A stretch of 64,000 nt of DNA from Chryseobacterium sp. C-71. GTDB lineage: Bacteria; Bacteroidota; Bacteroidia; Flavobacteriales; Weeksellaceae. Below are positions 43,034 to 51,366 of the stretch, piece by piece (the stretch's first letter is position 1; each line of letters opens with the position of its first letter). The notes below the pieces were generated by a model, which was not told the origin of the DNA, made no database searches, and saw only the letters and a program-made list of their open reading frames with translations. The stretch is from assembly GCF_020911865.1 (NCBI RefSeq), contig NZ_CP087131.1:3658001-3722000 (forward strand), in the 5' to 3' direction. Made by a program: the position numbers and the translations under genes.

Positions 43034-43108
43034 TCGGGGCGGCAGGATTCGAACCTGCGACCTCCTGGTCCCAAACCAGGCGCGATGACCGGACTACGCT
43101 ACGCCCCG
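43034..43108 (-). tRNA. tRNA-Pro (anticodon TGG)
   Basis: On the minus strand the gene begins CGGGGCGTAGCGTAGTCCGG. The anticodon stem-loop CCTGGTTTGGGACCAGG has anticodon TGG, and the T-loop GGTTCGAATCC is intact. It is the middle gene of the tRNA operon. Confidence 0.93.
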
Positions 43109-43123
43109 AATTGGTCTTTGCTG

Positions 43124-43210
43124 CGGAGAGTAAGGGATTCGAACCCTTGGTACCGTTACCAGTACGCATGTTTAGCAAACATGTCCTTTCGGCCTCTCAG
43201 GCAACTCTCC
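43124..43210 (-). tRNA. tRNA-Ser (anticodon GCT)
   Basis: On the minus strand the gene begins GGAGAGTTGCCTGAGAGGCC. The anticodon stem-loop CATGTTTGCTAAACATG has anticodon GCT. A long variable arm (GTACTGGTAACGGTAC) marks it as serine. It is the first gene of the tRNA operon. Confidence 0.93.
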
Positions 43211-43253
43211 TAAATAACGTTTTTGAATGACTTCTATTCCGTTATTGCGAGTG

Positions 43254-43285
43254 CAAATATAGAATAGATTTCTTTATTTACCAAA
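43254..43285 (-). promoter_or_regulatory. Promoter of the tRNA operon
   Basis: On the minus strand TTTG (43282-43285) and TATATTTG (43254-43261) are spaced by 20 bases, a near-ideal Bacteroidota promoter about 44 bases before tRNA-Ser. Confidence 0.7.
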
Positions 43286-43307
43286 TAATTTTCAGAAAAA
43301 AATTGTG

Positions 43308-43315
43308 TATTTTTG
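43308..43315 (+). promoter_or_regulatory. Promoter -7 element of the amidase gene
   Basis: TATTTTTG matches TAnnTTTG and ends 29 bases before the start at 43345. Confidence 0.5.
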
Positions 43316-43344
43316 AAGGAATAATCGGTTAAAAATCTAAACTA

Positions 43345-44370
43345 ATGCGTAAAACATTATATATCATCGGCTTAAGTACTCTTGTTTTTTCTTGTACTTC
43401 GCAAAAAAATGTAAAGAAAAGTACTTACAAGCCGAGAACGGCCGTGACACAACCAAAAACGGCGGTCAACTCTCAAAATTTAGAAAAAAATAAACCCGAA
43501 GTTGCAACCGAACATGGTGTTGAATTTTTCAGAACAAATATTGCAGATATTACTAAAAATGATAACACTACAAGTTACGGTTCTATCGTCTCTGCAAAAC
43601 CTGCGGGATATAAAGTTGTAAAAACTCATTTTCCTGCAATTGCGCAGAATTTCAGACAAAAATATCTGATTTTACATTACACGGTTTTACCTGATGATAA
43701 ATCGATTGAGGTTCTTACAAAGCAATCTGTAAGCGCACATTATTTAGTGAATAATTTAGGAGACAATGAAATTTATCAATTAGTTGATGAGAACAAACGT
43801 TCTTATCACGCTGGGGTAAGCGCTTGGCGTACCGATAAAAACCTTAATGATACTTCAATTGGGATAGAAATCGTGAACTTGGGTTATAAAGCGGATGCAA
43901 CTGGAGCGAAAATTTTTGAACCATTCAGTGATGATCAGATTAAAAAAGTTGCTGCATTGGCAAAAGATATTGTGACGAGATATAATATTCCGGCAACCAA
44001 TGTTTTGGCGCATTCAGATATTGCTCCTACAAGAAAGCAAGATCCGGGGCCGCTTTTTCCTTGGAAAAAACTGTACGATGAATATCAGATCGGGATGTGG
44101 TATGATGAAATGGCAAAACAAAACCTATTATTGGTAGCTCAAACAGATATTGAAACAAAGTATAATGAGCCGTCATTTGTTTTTTTAGTTCAGACTGCTT
44201 TACAAAAATTTGGTTATGATCTGTTGCCAAACGGAAAATGGGATGATGTTACAAAAAAAACCATAGAAGCTTTACAATATCACTTCAGACCACAAAATTA
44301 TAGCGGTGTTTTAGACGCCGAAACATGGGCTATTTTACAGTCTTTGAATCAAAAATATCCAACAAAATAA
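43345..44370 (+). CDS. N-acetylmuramoyl-L-alanine amidase lipoprotein (AmiD-like)
   Basis: This 341-residue protein has a lipoprotein signal (LSTLVFSC, Cys at 17). An amidase_2 domain follows: KYLILHYTVLP with the zinc His, SAHYLVNN, SYHAGVSAWR, NDTSIGIEIVNLG and NVLAHSDIAPTRKQDPGP with the second zinc His and the catalytic Lys/Asp region. The C-terminal 80 residues form a peptidoglycan-binding domain (FVFLVQTALQKFGYDLLPNG). It should cut peptide stems from peptidoglycan fragments at the inner face of the outer membrane, in recycling. A TATTTTTG promoter lies just upstream. Confidence 0.9.
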   Translation: MRKTLYIIGLSTLVFSCTSQKNVKKSTYKPRTAVTQPKTAVNSQNLEKNKPEVATEHGVEFFRTNIADITKNDNTTSYGSIVSAKPAGYKVVKTHFPAIAQNFRQKYLILHYTVLPDDKSIEVLTKQSVSAHYLVNNLGDNEIYQLVDENKRSYHAGVSAWRTDKNLNDTSIGIEIVNLGYKADATGAKIFEPFSDDQIKKVAALAKDIVTRYNIPATNVLAHSDIAPTRKQDPGPLFPWKKLYDEYQIGMWYDEMAKQNLLLVAQTDIETKYNEPSFVFLVQTALQKFGYDLLPNGKWDDVTKKTIEALQYHFRPQNYSGVLDAETWAILQSLNQKYPTK

Positions 44371-44441
44371 ATTAAAAAAGCGCATCTTCAACGGTGTGTT
44401 TTTTATCATTTAAATTAATTTAAACTGTTAAAAATATTTTA

Positions 44442-45841
44442 ATGGAAAATTTCAGACAAGAAAGTGATTTGTTAGGTGAACTGAATGTCCCGGTTAACGC
44501 CTATTACGGAGTTCAGACGCAGAGAGCGATTGATAATTTCAAAATATCGGGTCAGCTTCTTTCTTCTTATCATGAATTTATAAAAGGTTTGGCTTTCGTC
44601 AAAAAAGCGGCAGCTAAAACCAATTACGAGTTAGGTTTACTCGATCAGGATTTATATTTTAAAATTGCTGAAACCTGTGACGAATTGATTGGTGGATTAT
44701 TCCATACTGAGTTTCCTGTTGACATGATTCAGGGAGGTGCAGGAACTTCTATCAATATGAATGCGAATGAAGTGATTTCCAACAGAGTTTTAGAAAAATT
44801 AGGAAAAAATAAAGGTGAATACGAATTTTGTTCTCCAAACGACCATATCAACCTTTCACAATCAACCAATGATGCTTATCCCACCGCAATCAAAATGGGA
44901 TTGTTGCAGATGAATGAAACTTTAGTTGAAAAACTGAAGAAAATTGTTGAAGCTTTCCGTGCAAAAGGCGTGGAATTTCAAGATGTGATTAAAATGGGTC
45001 GCACGCAACTTCAGGATGCCGTTCCCATGACAATGGGGCAGGAGTTTGAAGCGTTTGCAGCCACTTTGGAAGAAGATATTTCTAAATTAAATAACAACGC
45101 TAATTTATTTGTTGAGGTCAACATGGGCGCAACCGCAATTGGGACAGGAATCAATGCTCCGATAGGGTATGCAACGCTTTGTGCTAAAAATTTAGCAGAG
45201 ATTACAGGTTATCCCGTGGTTTCAGCACCAGATTTGGTTGAAGCAACTCCTGATACTGGTTCTTACGTCATTTATTCTTCGGCGATGAAACGTTTGGCTT
45301 TAAAACTTTCAAAAATCTGTAATGATTTAAGATTATTGTCTTCAGGACCAAGAGCTGGTTTATCTGAAATCAATCTGCCACCAATGCAGCCTGGATCATC
45401 CATCATGCCAGGAAAAGTAAACCCAGTCATCCCAGAAGTGGTCAATCAGGTTTGTTTTAAAGTAATTGGAAATGATTTAACGGTAACTTTTGCCGCAGAA
45501 GCAGGACAGTTGCAGTTAAACGTAATGGAACCTGTTCTTTCGCACGCCATCATGGAAAATATTCATTTTCTTTGTAAGCACTCGATACGCTTCGTGAAAA
45601 ATGTGTGGTGGGAATTACTGCAAACAAGGAAGTTTGTCTCAATATGGTCAAACACAGCATCGGAATTGTGACTGCGCTTAATCCATATATTGGCTACAAA
45701 CAGTCTACACAGATTGCAAAAGAAGCTCTTGCAACAGGACAAAGTGTATACAATTTGGTATTGGAAAAACATTTACTTTCTCAAGAACAGTTAGACGAAA
45801 TTCTTGATCCAAGAAATATGTTGAAACCGCACAATAAATAA
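44442..45841 (+). pseudogene. aspA: Aspartate ammonia-lyase, frameshifted near 45,577
   Basis: AspA converts aspartate to fumarate and ammonia. The main frame (44442-45671) begins with DLLGELNVPVNAYYGVQTQR and carries the fumarate-lyase signature GSSIMPGKVNPVIPE. After NIHFLC it shifts into a wrong frame and stops. The proper C-terminus continues in another frame from about 45,578: ALDTLREKCVVGIT, then NKEVCLNMVKHSIGIVTALN and on to the stop at 45841. Loss of one base after TGTAA explains it exactly. The rest looks intact and well conserved, so a sequencing or assembly error is as likely as real inactivation. Corrected, the protein would be about 466 residues. Confidence 0.85.
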
Positions 45842-45920
45842 TGGGTAATAAATAATTGGTAATGAGTAATTTTTAATTATTTCTTAATCAATTTAATAAC
45901 TCAATAATTCAAAAATAGAT

Positions 45921-46775
45921 TTGAAATTTTTAATCATCATTCCCGCACACAACGAACAGGAAAATCTTCCGTTCACCTTAGATTCTTTACAGCAGCAAAG
46001 TTTTAAAGATTTTAAAGTGGTTATCGTGAACGATGGTTCTACGGATAAAACTTCTGAAGTAATCAGAAAATACACAGCTGCAGATTCTCGTTTTGCGACC
46101 ATTGATTTGGCGAAGTCTGCTCATCAGCCGGGTTCAAAAGTGGTGAATGCTTTTAAAAATGGTTTGAAAACTCATAATATCGATGATTTTGATATCATCT
46201 GTAAGTTTGATGCCGATATTATTTTAAATGATAACTATCTCTTTGAAGTGGAGAACGCATTTGTCAATCATTCAAAATACGGTTTAGTTGGCGGTTTATT
46301 GTATGTTGAAAAAAATGGAGATTGGGTGTATGAAGGCAACTCGAATAAACACCATGTTCGCGGTCCAATGAAAGCTTACCGAAAAGAATGTTTTGAAGAA
46401 ATCGGAGGTTTAAGGGAAACTTTAGGTTGGGATAATATCGATTCTATTTTGCTTAAAAATTTAGGCTGGGAAGAAATTGTTTTGCCTGAATTACAAGTGA
46501 GATTAATCAAGGCAAAAGGAGCAGATTATACGATAAAACCTGCAGATTATTACGGAAGATATTTTTATTTTTTAGGTTTAAACCGATTTCTAACGTATGT
46601 TGCGGCTGCAAAAGAAGCCGTAAAAATAAAGTCGCCGTCATTTCTGTTCCAAATTATCAATGCTTACGAAAAATGCAAATCTCAAAATCTGGAGTTGAAA
46701 ATTTCGAAAGATGAACAGAAAATAATTAATGACCAGCGCTGGAAAGAATTGAAAAGGAAATGGCTGAAAATCTAA
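45921..46775 (+). CDS. Family 2 glycosyltransferase
   Basis: This 284-residue protein begins FLIIIPAHNEQENL, with VVIVNDGSTDKTSE (nucleotide-binding Asp) and CKFDADI (DxD metal site). The YRKECFEEIGGLRETLGWDN block also fits GT2 enzymes. The only start in position is TTG at 45921; no in-frame ATG lies nearby. It adds a sugar from a nucleotide donor to a growing surface polysaccharide or glycolipid; the sugar cannot be told. It heads a region with another glycosyltransferase, a flippase and an FkbM methyltransferase. Confidence 0.85.
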   Translation: MKFLIIIPAHNEQENLPFTLDSLQQQSFKDFKVVIVNDGSTDKTSEVIRKYTAADSRFATIDLAKSAHQPGSKVVNAFKNGLKTHNIDDFDIICKFDADIILNDNYLFEVENAFVNHSKYGLVGGLLYVEKNGDWVYEGNSNKHHVRGPMKAYRKECFEEIGGLRETLGWDNIDSILLKNLGWEEIVLPELQVRLIKAKGADYTIKPADYYGRYFYFLGLNRFLTYVAAAKEAVKIKSPSFLFQIINAYEKCKSQNLELKISKDEQKIINDQRWKELKRKWLKI

Positions 46776-46809
46776 TGTTTTATTATTTTAATATTCAAAA
46801 GATATAAGG

Positions 46810-46951
46810 TTTGTCATTCCGCAGGAATCTAAACTTAAAATTTAAACAATTGATGTTCAAATTTATATTTAAAAGTATATTAATTTAAAGTTCTTCTTTT
46901 TGAGAGACTTTTAAGACAAAAGTTATGTTTAGATTCCTCCGGAATGACAAA
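46810..46951. repeat. REP/MITE-like element with 25-bp terminal inverted repeats
   Basis: TTTGTCATTCCGCAGGAATC plus five bases (46810-46834) matches the reverse of the segment at 46927-46951 in 24 of 25 positions. Each arm also contains the small palindrome ATTCC-n3-GGAAT. The interior is AT-rich with no ORF. Similar GTCATTCC/GGAATGAC elements are scattered in Chryseobacterium-type genomes, as I recall. Confidence 0.6.
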
Positions 46952-46977
46952 GATGATTGATAAAGTATTTATACTTA

Positions 46978-48024
46978 ATGAAAAAAATAGCCTACATAGA
47001 AATCGACACCCACGCAGAAATTGCGCAGGATTTCATGGATCTGATGTATGATTCTAAAGGATTTTCTGTGGATTATTATTTCTCAGAGAAGATTAAAAAT
47101 CAAATCAAAGAAAGTGACGAATCCGTTCATGTTTCAGATTCTTCAATGATTTTGGATCAGTTGTCGACGAAAAAATATGATTTGGTTATTATCGGAACGG
47201 TTCACCGTTATTTCAATACTTTTTTAGCGATAAATCAGAAATACAATACTTCGGTTATTGTTCATAATCTGAATTTCTCAAAGATTTCAAAGGCTAATTT
47301 ACTTAAAAACGTTTTCAAAAATGATTTGATTTATCGTCTAAAATTATGGTGGAAAGAAGGTCTTTTTTACGCAAATAAAACTTACGGAAAAGCTCATCAT
47401 CATTTGGTTCTCGATCAGGAGTTGTCTTCTGATAAGCTTAAATTCCTGCCTCTTTTTTATACCAAATCATTTGAAAAAATAAAAAGTGAAATTCTAACAA
47501 TCGTTATTCCGGGTGGAGTTTCTCAGAAAAGAAGAGATTATCAGCGTGTTTTTGAAACGATTCAAAATTCTGAGATTAAAGAAAATATAACTTTTGTTTT
47601 TTTGGGAAAAGCTCAAGGTGAAGAGTTGAAAAAATTACAAAACTTGTCAAAGATTATTCCTGAAAATATTAAAATAAAATATTTTCCAGAAAGGGTTTCT
47701 GCCGAACTCTTTGATCAATGGATGAATAAAGCAGATGTTCTCTGGTGTCCGATTCAGGAGGAAACGGAATTTTTCAGCAATAAAGAGATTTACGGAAAGA
47801 CAAAGATGACCGGGAATTTAGGAGATGCCATCAAATATGGGAAGTTCGCTGTTTTTCCTGCTAACTATTCTTCAAAACTTGAGTTTATCATTCCTGAAGA
47901 AGAAAATGTGATTGAGCAATTTCAAAAACTAAAAAATTCAACATTTGATTTTCAGAAAGATTTCAGCCGTGAAAAAATTCAGAAAGATGTAGAAGAAGTT
48001 CTGAATCACTTGGTTTCTATTTGA
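46978..48024 (+). CDS. Glycosyltransferase-like protein
   Basis: I chose ATG 46978 (348 residues, MKKIAYIEIDTHAEIAQDF); a TTG further upstream is unlikely. The two-lobed pattern, with ILTIVIPGGVSQKRRDYQR beginning the second half and a late WMNKADVLWCPIQEE and YGKTKMTGNLGDAIKYGKFA, fits a GT-B glycosyltransferase. No exact family is clear. It overlaps the end of the convergent flippase gene by 8 bases. The flanking genes point to surface polysaccharide synthesis. Confidence 0.65.
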   Translation: MKKIAYIEIDTHAEIAQDFMDLMYDSKGFSVDYYFSEKIKNQIKESDESVHVSDSSMILDQLSTKKYDLVIIGTVHRYFNTFLAINQKYNTSVIVHNLNFSKISKANLLKNVFKNDLIYRLKLWWKEGLFYANKTYGKAHHHLVLDQELSSDKLKFLPLFYTKSFEKIKSEILTIVIPGGVSQKRRDYQRVFETIQNSEIKENITFVFLGKAQGEELKKLQNLSKIIPENIKIKYFPERVSAELFDQWMNKADVLWCPIQEETEFFSNKEIYGKTKMTGNLGDAIKYGKFAVFPANYSSKLEFIIPEEENVIEQFQKLKNSTFDFQKDFSREKIQKDVEEVLNHLVSI

Positions 48025-49492
48025 ATTTCAAGACACTTTTAATGAATTTCATATTCAGATAATCCTCGATGGGGAAGATTTTGGTGAAATGATTTCCAAT
48101 AAAAATCAGAATTAAAACGACCGCAGGTTTATAAACAAGATTGATGAAATTATTGTCAAAAACAGGCAATACAATCGCTACCGTAATCGCCAGAGTACAG
48201 ATAATCGATACGAAAATCATCTCAATCGAAAAAGGCGAGACTTTAAACATGAAATAATTGAATACGACTTTAATCACATTATAAATGGTTACTGAAATTG
48301 CAGTAGATAGGGCAATACCAATTAACGAAAGGTCGGTATGATTGATGAAATACCAGTTTAAACTTATCGTTAAACCCGCCAATAAAAGCATGACGATAAT
48401 ATTGAATTTGTAATATTTTGAAAGCGAGATAATATTTCCGTTAAAACCAGTTGCTAAATCCATTAAAACGGCAGATCCCCAAATCCAAATTACGGGTTCG
48501 TACATTCTTAGTAATTCTCCTTTTTTAGGCATAAAATGCGTCAGATAAGGAAATCCAACCATAATGCAGCCAAACAAAATAGCTCCCAAAAAGTAGATGG
48601 TTAAGGAAGTTTTTTTGTGAAATCTATCGAGCTCTTCCATATCTCCATCGGCCAAATTTTTTCTGATAATAGGCGCAGAAATATTAAACAATCCTAATTG
48701 CGGAATGGATATTAAAGAAATAAGAGCCAGTAAAATACTGTAAACAGCAATCTCTTCATCTCCGATAAATTCGCCAATCATATAATTATTGATTGCCATG
48801 TGATTTCCGAAAGTTCCTAAAAATCCAAAAAAACTGTATGTGGCAAATTCCTTGTAGAAATTGTCTTTTCTAAAGTAATCTCTGCTGAAATCGAGTTGTA
48901 CTTTTTCAAGTTTATTAGTGTAATAAATGTACCCAGAAAGCATTAAAGCAAACATTCCGAAGAAAAATGCCAAGGCAATCTGCTCTGAAAACTGAAAGTA
49001 AAAGAACAGGCAGAACGATCCCAAATTCGCTAATTTTGGTAAAAGATTATCAAAAATATTGGAAACAACAATTCTCTTATAATTGGAAATATATCGGTTA
49101 AATACCGCGCATAACGAAAGCGTCAAAACAAGTGGGAGAATGTATTTCTTACTTTCCCAGATTTTCATTTTTGTAAATTCAGGATAGAAAAAAGGAATCA
49201 GAAAAAAGATAAAAAGGAATAGTAAAAAGTTAATACACACCAATGCTAGAGAAAGAGACAGCATATTTTGATTTTTACCATCTTCCTGGGCTTTCCCAAA
49301 AAACTTCACATTAGAATAGGAAATTCCTAAAACAACAAATGGAACCAACATTTCTGCAGCAGACATAATGAATCTTAATGTTCCGTAAAAAAAGAGATCA
49401 TTCGTAAAAATAAAAATGGAGAACATCCCGATCAGTGTCGCAATGTATCCAATCACAGAATACTTAAATCCCTGCCTTGCAACTACACTCAT
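48017..49492 (-). CDS. Wzx/MATE-like polysaccharide flippase
   Basis: This 491-residue protein consists almost wholly of hydrophobic helices, about 12 to 14, in the spacing of polysaccharide flippases of the MOP superfamily (start RQGFKYSVIGYIATLIGMFS). It should move lipid-linked oligosaccharide across the inner membrane. The convergent glycosyltransferase gene ends inside its last codons, and the FkbM methyltransferase gene precedes it by 9 bases on the same strand, so the latter two are co-transcribed. O-antigen, capsule or other glycan cannot be distinguished. Confidence 0.85.
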   Translation of the reverse strand: MSVVARQGFKYSVIGYIATLIGMFSIFIFTNDLFFYGTLRFIMSAAEMLVPFVVLGISYSNVKFFGKAQEDGKNQNMLSLSLALVCINFLLFLFIFFLIPFFYPEFTKMKIWESKKYILPLVLTLSLCAVFNRYISNYKRIVVSNIFDNLLPKLANLGSFCLFFYFQFSEQIALAFFFGMFALMLSGYIYYTNKLEKVQLDFSRDYFRKDNFYKEFATYSFFGFLGTFGNHMAINNYMIGEFIGDEEIAVYSILLALISLISIPQLGLFNISAPIIRKNLADGDMEELDRFHKKTSLTIYFLGAILFGCIMVGFPYLTHFMPKKGELLRMYEPVIWIWGSAVLMDLATGFNGNIISLSKYYKFNIIVMLLLAGLTISLNWYFINHTDLSLIGIALSTAISVTIYNVIKVVFNYFMFKVSPFSIEMIFVSIICTLAITVAIVLPVFDNNFINLVYKPAVVLILIFIGNHFTKIFPIEDYLNMKFIKSVLKFK

Positions 49493-49501
49493 AAATTTTT
49501 T

Positions 49502-50323
49502 TTAATAGTTTTTTGGAATAAAAATTATATTGTTGATGTAGTCGGTCTTATTTTTTTCGTCGGCAGTATTTTTAATAAGGATTTCTTCGGTCAGTCTTTC
49601 GATTTGGAAATTTTTTCTGTTTAAATAATTGGCATCAAAACCCCAGCTTTCTACTTCTGAAATTTCATTCCAGATGGGTTGGTCGTGATGTCTTTGTTCC
49701 ATCTCAACCATCAGAGTGGGTTTGAATTTTTTGATGATATTTTTTCCGCCGTGCAGTGTTTTCATTTCGTTTCCTTCGACATCAATTTTGATGAAATCGA
49801 TTTTGTTGAAATTCTCAATCGCTGCCCAGTCGTCTAGTTTGATTACTTTTACCTGTTCAGTATAGCTTTTCTCTTCACCTTTTTCTTTGTAAGAAGTATT
49901 GAGAGTACCTCTTGAAGCGACCATCTTTCCGTTAATGATGGGAACTTTAAATTCAGCGGTCGTGTTTTCATCAGAAAGTGCCAAAGGCAAAACATGCATC
50001 GCCGGAAATAATCTTTTTAGTCTCGAATTCAATTTTTTATTAGGCTCAAAAGCGTAAATATTGGAATGCGAAAGTGTTTTTTCTAATTGATAGAGAAACG
50101 TTCCCACGTTGGCGCCAATATCTAAAATGACTGCACTTTTAGGCAGAAATTCCTTAATCCAGATCAATTCGGGTTCTACATTACGCTTCGAAAAATTTTC
50201 TTTAGTTAATTGATGTAAACTTTTAAAATATCTCTGTTTATAAAAACCTGGACTGATGTACTGTAGTTTTTCTGCGAGTTGCTGATATAAAGACATTGCT
50301 TTCTTTTTTATGACGACCGACAA
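49502..50323 (-). CDS. FkbM-family methyltransferase
   Basis: This 273-residue protein has the SAM-binding motif AVILDIGANVGTFLYQLEKT and YAFEPNKKLNSRL, and the FkbM block FIKIDVEGNEMKTLHGG. FkbM enzymes O-methylate sugars or other small groups, here probably a sugar of a surface glycan, since the flippase gene follows after 9 bases. The start may be the first ATG (50323) or the one 9 codons in (50296, MSLYQQLAEKLQ). No signal peptide is present. Confidence 0.88.
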   Translation of the reverse strand: MSVVIKKKAMSLYQQLAEKLQYISPGFYKQRYFKSLHQLTKENFSKRNVEPELIWIKEFLPKSAVILDIGANVGTFLYQLEKTLSHSNIYAFEPNKKLNSRLKRLFPAMHVLPLALSDENTTAEFKVPIINGKMVASRGTLNTSYKEKGEEKSYTEQVKVIKLDDWAAIENFNKIDFIKIDVEGNEMKTLHGGKNIIKKFKPTLMVEMEQRHHDQPIWNEISEVESWGFDANYLNRKNFQIERLTEEILIKNTADEKNKTDYINNIIFIPKNY

Positions 50324-50411
50324 AGATAGTGAAAAATGTTAAAACGATGTTAAAATATTGTAAATGTAAAGCTTTGTTTATGAGTTGTTTATGTTGTTTG
50401 AAAGCTGTGGA

Positions 50412-51089
50412 TTACTCAGGAGCATTTGAAAAAGGCGCATTTAAAAAATCATTAAAAGGTTTTGCAGAATTCATAATGTCAGTTAGTTTTTGTACCGCAT
50501 TTTTATCCATCGCATCTTTATTGGTGAGGTTGTAAACTCCGATAAAACTTTTAAGTCTCAGGTATTCGGCCATCGGGTCTTCTTTTTCAAAACCTTGAGG
50601 TATCTTTTTCAACTCATGCTCACGATCTAATTCACCATAATATTTTTTGAAATCTTTGTGATCAATTGCTTTTAAAAATTCATCTTTAAAGATTGATATT
50701 TCTTTTCTGATTTCTTTTAAAACAGGAGCTTCAGGCAAGTAAATTCCGCTGGCGATAAATGATTTTCCCGGTTGAATGTGAAGGTAGTGACCAGACTTTT
50801 CATTGCTTTTTCCCATTCCTAATGATGCTCCGAAATAATTTTTGTAAGGTGTTTTATCTTTAGAAAAACGAATGTCTCTGTAAATTCTGAGCAATGATTT
50901 TTTAGCATTGAGTTTCGCTACTTTTTCATCAGATTTTCCGACTTCCTGAATGAGTTTTTCTACAAAAAATTCAAATTCCTCTTGAGCTTGGGTAAAAAGG
51001 TTTTTATTGTCGTTAAACCACTCTCGATTGTTGTTTTCTTCGAGCTGTTTTAGATAATCAAATATTTTTTTTGAAAGTGTAGGCGTCAT
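50412..51089 (-). CDS. DUF2461 family protein
   Basis: This 225-residue protein has the DUF2461 features: LEENNNREWFNDNKNLF at residues 16-32, LRIYRDIRFSKDKTPYKNYF near 67-86, and HYLHIQPGKSFIASGIYLP near 101-119. The family is widespread in Bacteroidota and its function is not established. No signal peptide or membrane helix is seen. It stands alone between the polysaccharide genes and a DEAD-box helicase. Confidence 0.88.
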   Translation of the reverse strand: MTPTLSKKIFDYLKQLEENNNREWFNDNKNLFTQAQEEFEFFVEKLIQEVGKSDEKVAKLNAKKSLLRIYRDIRFSKDKTPYKNYFGASLGMGKSNEKSGHYLHIQPGKSFIASGIYLPEAPVLKEIRKEISIFKDEFLKAIDHKDFKKYYGELDREHELKKIPQGFEKEDPMAEYLRLKSFIGVYNLTNKDAMDKNAVQKLTDIMNSAKPFNDFLNAPFSNAPE

Positions 51090-51338
51090 TTTTTTATTAT
51101 TTTAATCAAAATTAAAGAAATCTAATCAGACTCGCAGTTTTATCTTTTATTTAAATAATTCATAAGTATGAATGAAAAATTCAAATAAATCGATAAAATA
51201 AAAGGAATTTGAGGGTTTTTTAAATTTAAAATAAAATTTTTGTCCTTTTTTTGCATAAATTCAAAAATACTTAGAGTTTTCTAAATTAAAATTATCAATT
51301 CGTTAATATTATATAAAGCATTATCCAATAATTAGTTG

Positions 51339-51346
51339 TATCTTTG
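51339..51346 (+). promoter_or_regulatory. Promoter -7 element of the DEAD-box helicase gene
   Basis: TATCTTTG matches TAnnTTTG, 20 bases before the start at 51367. No clear -33 TTTG is seen. Confidence 0.5.
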
Positions 51347-51366
51347 CAAAAATTTTATATTAATTA

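Noticed and set aside
42883..43230. Open frames across the tRNA cluster
   Set aside because: Three good tRNA genes with intact stems explain this DNA; the frames are shadows of tRNA T-arms (repeated GGATTCGAACC).
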